Assembly: GCA_052400665.1 (NCBI GenBank)
Contig: JBQTGK010000015.1
Length of the DNA: 64,000 nucleotides
Source: JBQTGK01 sp052400665
GTDB taxonomy: Bacteria; Bacteroidota; Bacteroidia; Bacteroidales; Marinifilaceae
Strand: one strand, 5' to 3'
Part shown: one piece after another, positions 1 to 8,174 of the stretch
Layout of the letters: every line of letters starts with the position of its first letter
How positions within the stretch are numbered: position 1 is the first letter of the stretch
Position numbers and translations under genes: made by a program
The notes under the pieces: generated by a model
What the model was told of the DNA's origin: nothing
What the model saw: the letters and a program-made list of their open reading frames with translations, nothing else
The model's database searches: none

Positions 1-824
1 TTTATTTTTAATGCCAAATAATTACTTGGTGTATTCATAAAAGTAAGAAAAGGCAACTGGTTAAAATAAGCCAGCTGAGAACGTACACTCACCACGCTTA
101 GCAGCTCCGACTGCATTCTAAAGGTTACCCCCACCTCGGAGCAGGCATATATCAAACTTCGAATCTCATCCTGATCTAAAGCACCTTTGCAATACATTAC
201 CTCATCAAGGGCCTTACCATCTATCACATCGGCCATGTTCTTGTGCTCGGGCAGTACGGTATAGTTTTTTCGGTATTTGGCTCTTATGTATTTGCTATCG
301 CTCATAATGGCCCAGACTTTAAATCCCCAATCTTTGGTATCTATCAATCTATCAATAAAATAATAGGAGTCCTCATCGGCAATTATTAATACCGATCGGG
401 AGTTATACCCTCTGCCACGTAAAGTTTTCATGATCCGATAAATGATCCACTTATATGTATATAGAACAATCAGGTTGCTAATGGCAAATACCATGAGTAC
501 CATGCGCGAGATCATATCAAAATCCATAATCACAATTGCTGTAAACACAAAGCCCATGCCGATGCCAACAACAGTCATGTACTCCACCAAAAGGGTTGAA
601 TACATTTTTACACGAATCATTTTGCCCAATCCGAAATTATCGAGCAGTACAAACCATAGGGGTGCAATAAATAAAAAGATAATTTTATATTCTCTAAACT
701 CTCCGCCAACAGGCTTTATGAAAGAGTGGGTTCCCCACCAGGCTGCGTAAAAACAGACCAGCGTAATTAATACCTGAAGCCCTACACTGAACTTCTCTAA
801 GGCTGATTCTCGTTCTCTAATCAT
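1..824 (-). CDS. Polyprenyl glycosylphosphotransferase (initiating sugar transferase), partial
   Basis: This is the N-terminal part of an undecaprenyl-phosphate sugar phosphotransferase; the gene runs off the window at position 1. The start is the ATG at 824 (protein MIRERESALEKF...). About 274 residues are visible. Four or five hydrophobic segments fill roughly residues 12-125 (for example ITLVCFYAAWW and LMVFAISNLIVLYTY). A soluble Rossmann-like region follows (SVLIIADEDSYYFIDRL), as in the CoA-binding-3 domain of this family. The catalytic bac_transf domain would lie outside the window. Such enzymes load the first sugar phosphate onto the lipid carrier in the inner membrane and start repeat-unit assembly. 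The position downstream of gmd and fcl on the same strand fits a role in the same polysaccharide locus. The sugar donor cannot be read from this part. Confidence 0.85.
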   Translation of the reverse strand, partial: MIRERESALEKFSVGLQVLITLVCFYAAWWGTHSFIKPVGGEFREYKIIFLFIAPLWFVLLDNFGLGKMIRVKMYSTLLVEYMTVVGIGMGFVFTAIVIMDFDMISRMVLMVFAISNLIVLYTYKWIIYRIMKTLRGRGYNSRSVLIIADEDSYYFIDRLIDTKDWGFKVWAIMSDSKYIRAKYRKNYTVLPEHKNMADVIDGKALDEVMYCKGALDQDEIRSLIYACSEVGVTFRMQSELLSVVSVRSQLAYFNQLPFLTFMNTPSNYLALKI

Positions 825-965
825 TGATATAGGGTTTTTTTAGTAAATGGGTATGATATTGTTGTTTATTGTTAATGGGTATTGGATCTTTGATCTTTCG
901 ACTTTTCCAGACTTTATTTGATATTTGGGGCTTGGAGCTTGTTTTTTCTTTCTTCCCCTCATTCC

Positions 966-1072
966 CTCTGTCTTTGCGAGGCGGAGGAACGAGGCCGCGG
1001 CAATCTGTTTATTTTCTTATGGTGATGATAGCTTTCGCGATGTTTTTAATGACTTTACCTTGCAGTGCTTGA
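966..1072 (+). repeat. REP-like palindrome element, copy 1
   Basis: A TTTGCGAGG...GCAATCTG palindrome core lies at about 973-1007. The conserved tail that follows carries GATGATAGCTTTCGCGATG. Other copies are at 1483, 19733, 25131 and 26028. Confidence 0.75.
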
Positions 1073-1097
1073 TTTTTGATCTTTGATTTTCTTTCTT

Positions 1098-1438
1098 GTC
1101 CTCTAGCCGGACGGGCTCAAACTTTTCCATTGATGAAAAGTTTGCTACCGAACGAAGAGAGATCATGAACACCCGTGAAAATTATTATTGTGAATAACAA
1201 TCTACCGCGCAGATAAAAGATCTAAAAATCAGATCTCTTCGCTAAAACCTGAAACTCGTCCTTTTAGTCTTTCATTCTTCAAGCCTAACGTTCCTCAAAC
1301 AAGTCAGGTTTCTTTACGCTACTTTTTTCTGATTTTCTTAACGCTCTTTTCTCTGATGCGGATCCTACCGCTAGCATTCGTCATGCTGAACTTGTTTCAG
1401 CATCTCCTGCTTTGGCAATGTCGGGAAAAAGCCGCCGG
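1098..1438 (+). repeat. Mosaic element type 1, copy 1 (long form)
   Basis: The element runs from GTCCTCTAGCCGGACGGGCT to GGCAATGTCGG...GCCGCC and is about 341 bp. It includes the 48-bp segment (1146-1195, ACCGAACGAAGAGAG...) in forward orientation. Inside are an AAACCTGA/TCAGGTTT inverted repeat and a hairpin (ATGCTGAAC...TTCAGCAT). Five other type-1 copies are in the window, all in the same orientation. It looks noncoding: open frames shift between copies. Confidence 0.75.
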
Positions 1439-1482
1439 ATAATTTTTAATTCTTCATTATTAATTTTTCTTTGTCCTCATTT

Positions 1483-1591
1483 CCTCTGTCTTTGCGAGGC
1501 GGAGGTACGAGGCCGTGGCAATCTGTTTATTATCTTATGCTGATGATAGCTTTCGCGATGTTTTTGATGACTTTACCTGGCAGTGCAGTGC
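1483..1591 (+). repeat. REP-like palindrome element, copy 2
   Basis: Near-identical to the copy at 966, including the TTTGCGAGG...GCAATCTG palindrome and the conserved tail. Confidence 0.75.
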
Positions 1592-1627
1592 TTGATTTTC
1601 GACCTTCGACCTTTGATTTTCTTTCTT

Positions 1628-1920
1628 GTCCTTTAGCCGGACGGGCTTTTCCTTTTTCCATTGATGAAAAAGTAAACAAAAAATCTACCGCGCAGATAAA
1701 AGATCTAAAAATCAGATCTCTCCGCTAAAACCTGAAACTCGTCCTTTTAGTCTTTCATTCTTCAAGCCTAACGTTCCTCAAACAGGTCAGGTTTCTTTAC
1801 GCTACTTTTTTCTGATTTTCTTAACGCTCTTTTCTCTGATGCGGATCCTACCGCTAGCATTCGTCATGCTGAACTTGTTTCAGCATCTCCTGTTTTGGCA
1901 ATGTCGGGAAAAAGCCGCCA
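1628..1920 (+). repeat. Mosaic element type 1, copy 2 (short form)
   Basis: Same ends and body as the copy at 1098, but the 48-bp segment is missing and replaced by a short A-rich link, giving about 293 bp. Confidence 0.75.
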
Positions 1921-2138
1921 GAAAATTTTTAATTATTAATTCTTCATTATTAATTAGCTATCAGCTCCAAGCTTTCCGACACTTCGGGATTGCATTTTGG
2001 ATTTTCGACCTTTGACCTTTGACCTTTAGACTTTGGATTCCTCATTATTAATTAATTAGCAATCAGCTCCAAACTTACCGACACTTCGAGATTGAACTTT
2101 GGATTTTCGACCTTTGACCTTTTCACCTTTCCACCTTT

Positions 2139-3299
2139 TCACTTTTCCACTTTTCCACTTTCTAAATAATGCTCATACATCAATTTAATTCCTTCCTCGA
2201 GTTCTATTTTATGTTTCCAGCCCAGAGCGTGCAGTTTCGATGGATCGGTTAGCTTGCGCATGGTACCATCGGGTTTGCTGGTATCAAATTCTATGATGCC
2301 TTTAAAGCCAATTTCCTTTTGAATGGCTTCTGCCAACTGGCGAATACTCAATTCTTTTCCTGTTCCGATGTTGATATGGGTGTTGCGTACTTCGTTCAAC
2401 GCGGATTCCGCTAATTTTGACGAATTACACGAATGTGATTCTTCCACCACATCTGCAAAATCTCTGTTCTCCATAAGGAATACACAGGCATCGGCCATGT
2501 CTTCGGACCAAAGGAACTCGCGCAAGGGTTTGCCGCTGCCCCATAAATCAAGACGAATGTCATTGCGAGAGCTCTGCTCGTGGCAATCTGTCACCATCTG
2601 TACACCGTACTTATTTAGCAGCTCTATAATTTCCTTTTCTTCTGCATTCCCATCCACACCTTCAACTGGTCGGCGGTTTAAATCCTCGCGAAGAGATTCC
2701 CAATTGTTGTCTTCCAAACATTTTGCCAGATGGATTTTACGCACCATAGCCGGCAATACATGGGAAGTCTCTAAATTGAAATTATCGTTGGGACCATACA
2801 GGTTGGTAGGCATCACCGAAATATAATTGGTGCCATACTGCAGGTTGTAGGCTTCGCACATTTTCAGACCTGCGATCTTGGCAATGGCGTAAGGCTCGTT
2901 GGTGTACTCCAGGGTATCGGTGAGCAAACAATCTTCGGGCATGGGCTGAGCTGCCATTTTCGGATAGATACAAGTTGATCCCAGAAAGAGCAGCTTCTTC
3001 ACCCCATGCAAATAGCTCTGATGAATCACATTGTTCTGCATCTGCAGGTTCTCATAAATGAACTGTCCGCGATAGAGGCTATTGGCCATGATACCGCCTA
3101 CTTTAGCAGCTGCCAGCACCACATACTCGGGTTGCTCGGCATCGAAAAAAGCCTTTACTGCCAGCTGATCCTGCAAATCGAGCTCGGCATGAGTGCGTAG
3201 TACCAAATTGGTATATCCTTTGGCTTTTAGGTTATTGACAATGGCCGATCCTACTAAACCTCGATGACCGGCTACGTATATTGTTGAATTCTTATCCAT
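2139..3299 (-). CDS. fcl: GDP-L-fucose synthase
   Basis: This NADPH-dependent epimerase/reductase converts GDP-4-keto-6-deoxymannose (the Gmd product) to GDP-L-fucose in the cytoplasm. Visible signatures are the Rossmann motif GHRGLVG (residues 11-17), GSTCIYP (107-113) and the catalytic pair Y137/K141 in YAIAK. A Bacteroidota-type internal region (NRRPVEGVDGNA) is also present. At 386 residues it is longer than I remember for Bacteroidota homologues (about 355-365). The excess sits in two places. Residues about 234-246 (VTDCHEQSSRNDI) are encoded by a REP-like palindrome, and residues about 285-303 (EESHSCNSSKLAESALNE) look like a second insertion. The tail ESGKVEK is encoded by a T/C-rich minisatellite that continues past the stop. 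It is paired with gmd upstream, with a repeat array between them. Both insertions keep the frame, so a working enzyme is likely but unproven. Confidence 0.95.
   Translation of the reverse strand: MDKNSTIYVAGHRGLVGSAIVNNLKAKGYTNLVLRTHAELDLQDQLAVKAFFDAEQPEYVVLAAAKVGGIMANSLYRGQFIYENLQMQNNVIHQSYLHGVKKLLFLGSTCIYPKMAAQPMPEDCLLTDTLEYTNEPYAIAKIAGLKMCEAYNLQYGTNYISVMPTNLYGPNDNFNLETSHVLPAMVRKIHLAKCLEDNNWESLREDLNRRPVEGVDGNAEEKEIIELLNKYGVQMVTDCHEQSSRNDIRLDLWGSGKPLREFLWSEDMADACVFLMENRDFADVVEESHSCNSSKLAESALNEVRNTHINIGTGKELSIRQLAEAIQKEIGFKGIIEFDTSKPDGTMRKLTDPSKLHALGWKHKIELEEGIKLMYEHYLESGKVEK
2558..2593. repeat. REP-like palindrome inserted in frame inside fcl
   Basis: The + strand reads TGTCATTGCGAGAG...GGCAATCTGTCA. 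It shares both arms with the units of the array at 3331-4592. It is 36 nt, a multiple of three, and falls where the Fcl family alignment (from memory) needs about 12 extra residues. Confidence 0.65.
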
Positions 3300-3330
3300 A
3301 TCTGTATATTTTTATTCGCTCCTCACAAAC

Positions 3331-4592
3331 TTGTCTTTGTGAAGGAGCCTTAGCGACTGACGCAATCTGTTGATTACTTGTAGCCTGCTATTTGTCATTC
3401 TGCCCGATTCGAGGAGATTGCTTCGTCGTTCTACCCGATTCGGGGAGATTGCTTCGTCGTCATGCTTCCTCCTCGCAATGACAGTATGAATTGTCATTGC
3501 GAAGGAGCCTGTGGCGACTGCGGCAATCTGTTGATTACTTGTAGCCTTTTATTTGTCGTTCTGCTCGATTCGAGGAGATTGCTTCGTCGTTCTGCCTGAT
3601 TCGAGGAGATTGCTTCGGCTTCGTTCCTCAGCCTCGCAATGACAGTATGAATTGTCATTGCGAAGGAGCCTGTGGCGACTGCGGCAATCTGTTGATTACT
3701 TGTAGCCTGTTATTTGTCGTTCTGCCCGATTCGGGGAGATTGCTTCGGCTTCGTTCCTCAGCCTCGCAATGACAGTATGAATTGTCTTTGCGAAGGAGCC
3801 TTAGCGACTGCGGCAATCTGTTGATTACTTGTAGCCTGCTATTTGTCATTCTGCCCGATTCGAGGAGATTGCTTCGGCTTCGTTCCTCAGCCTCGCAATG
3901 ACAGTATGAATTGTCATTGCGAAGGAGCCTTAGCGACTGACGCAATCTGTTGATTACTTGTAGCCTTTTATTTGTCGTTCTGCCCGATTCGGGGAGATTG
4001 CTTCGTCGTTCTACTCGATTCGAGGAGATTGCTTCGTCGTCATGCTTCCTCCTCGCAATGACAGTATGAATTGTCATTGCGAAGGAGCCTGTGGCGACTG
4101 ACGCAATCTGTTGATTACTTGTAGCTCTTTTATTTGTCGTTCTGCCCGATTCGGGAAGATTGCTTCGTCGTTCTGCTTCCTCCTCGCAATGACAGTATGA
4201 ATTGTCATTGCGAAGGAGCCTGTGGCGACTGCGGCAATCTGTTGATTACTTGTAGCCTGTTATTTGTCGTTCTGCCTGATTCGAGGAGATTGCTTCGGCT
4301 TCGTTCCTCAGCCTCGCAATGACAGTATGAATTGTCTTTGCGAAGGAGCCTGTGGCGACTGCGGCAATCTGTTGATTACTTGTAGCCTGTTATTCGTCGT
4401 TCTGCTCGATTCGGGGAGATTGCTTCGGCTTCGTTCCTCAGCCTCGCAATGACAGTATGAATTGTCATTGCGAAGGAGCCTGTGGCGACTGCGGCAATCT
4501 GTTGATTACTTGTAGCCTGCTATTTGTCGTTCTGCTCGATTCGGGGAGATTGCTTCGTCGTCATGCTTCCTCCTCGCAATGACAGAGGGAAT
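3331..4592 (+). repeat. Nine-unit tandem array of inverted REP-like pairs
   Basis: Nine tandem units start near 3331, 3491, 3652, 3782, 3911, 4071, 4202, 4332 and 4462. Six are about 130 bp. Three are about 160 bp because a 30-bp GATTCGAGGAGATTGCTTCG-type segment is doubled. Each unit has a forward arm (TGTCATTGCGAAGGAGCC...GGCAATCTGTTGA) and an inverted arm (GAGATTGCTTCG...CCTCGCAATGACA), so a unit can fold into a long stem, as in BIME-type elements. The array fills the whole gmd-fcl gap. Open frames across it simply repeat the unit and are not genes. Confidence 0.9.
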
Positions 4593-4605
4593 TGGCAATG
4601 ACAGA

Positions 4606-5766
4606 TTATTCAAAGTAGTTGAGAACCTGATAACCACCTGCTTTCAGGTAAGCATCTTTCTTGAACAGCTTGATGTCCGATTGCATCATGTCTTCAACCA
4701 GACCGGCCAAATCGTACTCTGGTTTCCAGCCCAAAACGGTATTCGATTTACTTGGATCACCAATTAGCAGATCCACCTCGGTAGGACGGAAATACTGAGG
4801 ATCGACCCCTACAATTTCATCCTGATTTTTTACTCTTTCGAGGATTTGAGGCAAATATTGAGCACCCACCTTATCAGTGAAAACTTGCTGATCAACGGCG
4901 GTTAAATGACCTTTCTCCTCAACTCCTTCTCCGCGGAAATCGATGCTTAAACCCACTTCTTTTGCGGCCAGCAATATAAAATCGCGAATGCTGGTGGTAA
5001 TTCCCGTAGCAATCACATAATCCGAAGGCTTATCCTGCTGTAAAATGGCGTGCATGGCGCGGATGTAATCTTTAGCGTGACCCCAATCGCGTTTCGAGCT
5101 TAAATTCCCCATATAGGTTTGCTCCTGCATGCCCAAAGCAATACGGCTGATGGCACGGGTTACCTTACGGGTTACAAAAGTTTCCCCTCGTATGGGCGAC
5201 TCGTGATTAAACAGAATTCCGTTTGAAGCGTGCATTTTATAGGCCTCGCGATAGTTTACGGTAATCCAGTAGGCATACATTTTTGCCACCGCATAAGGAG
5301 AGCGAGGATAAAATGGGGTAGTTTCTTTTTGTGGAACTTCCTGCACCAATCCGTACAACTCGGAGGTAGATGCCTGATAAATACGGGTTTTCTCTGTTAG
5401 GCCCAGCAAACGAACGGCCTCTAAAATACGAAGCGTTCCCAATCCATCGGCATTGCCCACATACTCGGGTGTTTCGAAACTTACTGCCACATGACTCATA
5501 GCCGCTAAGTTGTAAATCTCATCGGGTTGTACTTCCTGTATGATACGGGTAATGTTCATACTATCGGTTAAATCGCCATAATGCAGAATAAAATTACGAT
5601 TCTCTACATGCGGATCCTGATAAATGTGATCGATTCTATCGGTATTGAACAAAGAAGAACGACGTTTCATCCCGTGAACAATATATCCTTGTTTCAATAA
5701 ATATTCCGCCAAATAGGCTCCATCTTGTCCGGTAACTCCGGTAATTAAGGCAACTTTTTGTGACAT
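4606..5766 (-). CDS. gmd: GDP-mannose 4,6-dehydratase
   Basis: This NADP-dependent short-chain dehydrogenase turns GDP-mannose into GDP-4-keto-6-deoxymannose, the first step toward GDP-L-fucose. The N-terminal Rossmann motif is GVTGQDGAYLAEYLL (residues 10-24). NLAAMSHVAVSF, STSELYG and the catalytic YAVAK are all present. So are the substrate-binding NHESPIRGETFVTRK region and the C-terminal YFRPTEVDLLIGDP block. Its 386 residues fit the longer Bacteroidota form. The ATG at 5766 gives the expected MSQKVALITG start. It lies upstream of fcl on the same strand but is separated from it by the 1.3 kb repeat array. A single REP palindrome also lies just upstream of its start. Confidence 0.97.
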   Translation of the reverse strand: MSQKVALITGVTGQDGAYLAEYLLKQGYIVHGMKRRSSLFNTDRIDHIYQDPHVENRNFILHYGDLTDSMNITRIIQEVQPDEIYNLAAMSHVAVSFETPEYVGNADGLGTLRILEAVRLLGLTEKTRIYQASTSELYGLVQEVPQKETTPFYPRSPYAVAKMYAYWITVNYREAYKMHASNGILFNHESPIRGETFVTRKVTRAISRIALGMQEQTYMGNLSSKRDWGHAKDYIRAMHAILQQDKPSDYVIATGITTSIRDFILLAAKEVGLSIDFRGEGVEEKGHLTAVDQQVFTDKVGAQYLPQILERVKNQDEIVGVDPQYFRPTEVDLLIGDPSKSNTVLGWKPEYDLAGLVEDMMQSDIKLFKKDAYLKAGGYQVLNYFE

Positions 5767-6073
5767 TTTTTTTATTCTCTTTTATCATTGCGAGGGAACC
5801 AAAGGCAACCGAAGCAATCTGTTAATTCATTTTTTTCTTTGATAAGTAGTCAGCCATATACTCCTGTATGACCTGCGGTGATCATCACCCTACGGACTTT
5901 AACCTTTAACCTTATTCTCTCCAGCTCTGCTGGACCCGAGTATCAATATTCAACTTTTGTATTGTTAATTATTCATTTTATCGTAAACCTGAAGAACCTG
6001 TTTGGCGATAGTATCCCAATTATATTTTTTCTCTACAATGTAAATCTTAGTATTTGAATTTATATTTTCATAT
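5767..6073. other. Gap upstream of gmd with a REP palindrome and a glycosyltransferase remnant
   Basis: A single REP-like palindrome (TCATTGCGAGGG...GAAGCAATCTG) lies at 5783-5823. A small CCAGC/GCTGG hairpin is near 5925. The C-terminal remnant of a glycosyltransferase lies at 5965-6097. Nothing else was recognised. Confidence 0.6.
5783..5823 (+). repeat. Single REP-like palindrome
   Basis: TCATTGCGAGGG...GAAGCAATCTG, the same family as the array units at 3331-4592. It sits 17 bp upstream of the gmd start. Confidence 0.7.
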
Positions 6074-6097
6074 CTAATTTCTACTAAAAAAATCTAT
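5965..6097 (-). pseudogene. Remnant: C-terminal end of a family-4 glycosyltransferase
   Basis: On the minus strand a frame with no start reads ...IYIVEKKYNWDTIAKQVLQV and stops at 5965. A conserved-looking YNWDTIAKQ followed by a short YDKM tail is how GT4 glycosyltransferases of polysaccharide loci usually end. The frame is closed upstream by a stop, and its 5' part overlaps the end of the neighbouring WecG-type gene in another frame. This looks like the scar of a gene replacement in which only the last 40 or so codons of an older glycosyltransferase survive. The assignment is from motif memory only. Confidence 0.6.
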
Positions 6098-6787
6098 AGT
6101 AAACTTCAGAGGAAAAACAAAAGCTGATTCAACATACCGTCTTCGCGTATGTTTTTCCTTATAAAAACGATAAATCCACCGAATATTTAATTTATCAAAG
6201 AGTACAGGATAATAATCCAATTTATTCATTGCAATTTGATGAATAAATCCACCACAAGTAAAACCAATACCTAAAAAACCACTATTTTTTGTTTCTACTA
6301 AAAAATCTTCTTGCATTGGTGTTCCCATACCCACGATTAAATAATCTGGATTTTTACTTATTATATCTTTAATCGTATTTTTCCGATCAACCTCACCATT
6401 AAAATAGCCATCACGTGATCCTACAATATTTAAATCGGGGTAGATCTTATTAATGTTTACCATTGAATTGGTAATTTCATTTTTCTTGGCACCTACAAAA
6501 TAAATTGTTTTTTTATTTTTAACGATATGCTCTAATAACAAGGATGCAACAGAAGTCATATCAAAACTTCTCCTTTTTACTGTTTTACGATAGTATGTTT
6601 TTGTAAACAAAGAAAGAATTCCACCATCCGCAAAAATTCCATCAAATTGATGAAATTTATCTTTCTGATTACTAGCAAGTAAATAGGAAACAGGATTTAA
6701 AAAGGTATAGATTTTCCTTTTTTCATTAAATATGGTTTGAAGAGGATAATCATTTGTATTAATGATTTGACGAACAATTTCTTTCAT
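6074..6787 (-). CDS. WecG/TagA/CpsF family glycosyltransferase
   Basis: This protein of 237 residues belongs to the GT26 family, which adds a sugar (often N-acetylmannosaminuronate or N-acetylmannosamine) to lipid-linked intermediates at the inner face of the membrane. Family marks are FLNPVSYLLA near the start, FDGIFADGG (48-56), IYFVGAKKNEI, the central YLIVGMGTPMQEDFL, FTCGGFIHQIA and the basic C-terminal block NIRWIYRFYKEKHTRRRY. The C-terminal hydrophobic FVFPLKFTIDFF may touch the membrane. It is the last glycosyltransferase of the long minus-strand run. Acceptor and donor cannot be told from sequence. Confidence 0.9.
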   Translation of the reverse strand: MKEIVRQIINTNDYPLQTIFNEKRKIYTFLNPVSYLLASNQKDKFHQFDGIFADGGILSLFTKTYYRKTVKRRSFDMTSVASLLLEHIVKNKKTIYFVGAKKNEITNSMVNINKIYPDLNIVGSRDGYFNGEVDRKNTIKDIISKNPDYLIVGMGTPMQEDFLVETKNSGFLGIGFTCGGFIHQIAMNKLDYYPVLFDKLNIRWIYRFYKEKHTRRRYVESAFVFPLKFTIDFFSRN

Positions 6788-7130
6788 ATAATTTAGAAGT
6801 TAAAACTACATATATTTTTCAAACTTAATCGACTTACTATTTTCTAGTTTATTGCCTTTCTTAATATATTTTTGCAAAACACAAGATCAACAGGATCATC
6901 TTTTATCTGTTCAGATATTGCTATCAAACTATGGTTCAGACATAAACTCTAAAAAAAACTAAGTACCTATCTTACCAGACTTGACTATATCGGTTGGTGT
7001 ATGATTTCGTAAGGGATTGCGAGCTTCAAACCTATCACGTTGTACCCAAAGATGATGTGGGTGATACCGCTCAAAAACCACTGAAACCCTTATAAATTAT
7101 AAACAGTGTTGTGTGCATATGTTTTTTTTA
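6788..7130. other. Gap with possible short gene remnants
   Basis: No gene is supported here. Two short open stretches resemble decayed coding sequence. One is on the minus strand (about 6845-6955, reading HSLIAISEQIKDDP, stops at both ends). The other is on the plus strand (about 6997-7095, reading YHVVPKDDVGDTA, then stop). Neither has a convincing start or a family I can name. Confidence 0.4.
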
Positions 7131-8174
7131 TTAATTCTTTTTATAGTGAAGCATTTCAGGAAAATCTTTTAAAAATTGCCCCGCCATTACTTTTGCTCCT
7201 TCTTTTGTCGGGTGAACACCGTCTGCACAATAGCCATTTTTCCAATTCCCGTTTTCGTCAAATAGTGCTTTTTCAAAATCAACGTAACGATAGCCTGACT
7301 TGCGAATGTATTCGTTTTTGTATTTGTTAAACACCTTTGGGCAAGTAGGTACAATTCCAAATATAAGAGTAATGCCATTTTTCTTACAAAATTCTTGTAC
7401 CTTCTCTGTGTAAAACAACCAACTCACATTATTTATGTATTTGTCACTACCATCGTTCATTCCTAAGCACCACACAAGATACTTTGGTTTACTAACGGTT
7501 ATTGCAGTACTTAAAAAATCATAAGAATGAATTGATTTACCACCAGGTAATCCATCGCATAGAAAATTTAAACTATCCTTAAATATCCAATATGTCCATC
7601 TTGCTGGATTAGCACAACTAACATAACTGTCTCCAAAAATCCATACTTCGTTTTTATAGTCATTGCAAGCAAATGCAAAATCATTTACTTTAATCTTTGA
7701 GCCAACAGAACGAATAAAAGGATTATCCATTCCTATAAATTTACTTGAAATCTTAAATGAGTCAATTTTGTTTGTTAATAAGATTCTTGCGCTATCTAAT
7801 TTTTGGTCAATAGTAATTGACAAATCATTGTTTAGTTGTAAATTGTGTTTGGTTGCAAGTTGTTGTCTAGTACTGTTTGTTTTGATGTAAGCATAAATGC
7901 TGTCTTTTGTGAGTTTTAAGTAACTGCTACACCATCTGTTGTTTCCTTTGCCAATATAAAGTGTTTCAAAAAGTTCAACTTTCCCATCGAAATGAATTTG
8001 ATAATTTTGCTTTATTGCATTATTAATCAATAACTTTTCATCTCCGTCACTCAAATAGAAATTTCTCATTTCTGTTGTTGAAACGACATTTTCAGTATAT
8101 GAAATAATGTTTCTTATTGCGCGCAAGTGAGGATAAAACAAAACCACAAAAGCAATGCCTAAAATAAATAGCAA
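7131..8174 (-). CDS. SGNH/GDSL-type hydrolase, membrane-anchored
   Basis: A serine hydrolase of the SGNH fold, most likely acting on O-acetyl groups of the polysaccharide. Catalytic blocks are GDSY (residues 181-184, nucleophile Ser183), a Gly near GGKS (211-214), GMND (238-241, oxyanion Asn) and the DGVHP dyad (Asp318/His321). Numbering is from the TTG at 8174. An N-terminal hydrophobic segment suggests a signal anchor facing the periplasm. The start is unclear: no in-frame ATG precedes the anchor, and the frame stays open upstream through KKKIIVPAVL. The real start may be an AUA near 8207 or another weak codon, or the original ATG may have been lost. It lies within the capsule locus between glycosyltransferase genes. 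Confidence 0.8.
   Translation of the reverse strand: MLFILGIAFVVLFYPHLRAIRNIISYTENVVSTTEMRNFYLSDGDEKLLINNAIKQNYQIHFDGKVELFETLYIGKGNNRWCSSYLKLTKDSIYAYIKTNSTRQQLATKHNLQLNNDLSITIDQKLDSARILLTNKIDSFKISSKFIGMDNPFIRSVGSKIKVNDFAFACNDYKNEVWIFGDSYVSCANPARWTYWIFKDSLNFLCDGLPGGKSIHSYDFLSTAITVSKPKYLVWCLGMNDGSDKYINNVSWLFYTEKVQEFCKKNGITLIFGIVPTCPKVFNKYKNEYIRKSGYRYVDFEKALFDENGNWKNGYCADGVHPTKEGAKVMAGQFLKDFPEMLHYKKN

Larger units (their letters stand above)
825..2138. other. Gene-free repeat cluster between fcl and the sugar transferase
   Basis: No credible gene is seen in this 1.3 kb stretch. It contains two REP-like palindrome elements (966-1072, 1483-1591), two type-1 mosaic elements (1098-1438, 1628-1920), and filler rich in ATTAATT and in heptamers of the GACCTTT kind (about 1985-2150). 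Short open frames here fall at different places in the repeat copies and are not conserved. Confidence 0.8.

Noticed and set aside
442..750. A 102-codon plus-strand frame
   Set aside because: It is the complementary shadow of the sugar transferase gene, whose minus-strand reading gives clear membrane segments.
869..1728. Open frames of 67 and 85 codons upstream of the sugar transferase
   Set aside because: They cover REP-like and type-1 repeat copies; the other copies of the same repeats do not keep these frames.
3312..4452. Open frames of 60-140 codons across the gmd-fcl gap on both strands
   Set aside because: They are readings of the 130/160-bp repeat unit; the protein repeats simply mirror the DNA repeats and there is no ribosome site.
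3331..4592. CRISPR array
   Set aside because: The repeat units are 130-160 bp with palindromic arms and no unique spacers of constant length, and no cas genes are present.
6845..7095. Two short decayed coding stretches between the SGNH and WecG-type genes
   Set aside because: They have stops at both ends and no family I can name; recorded only as possible remnants.
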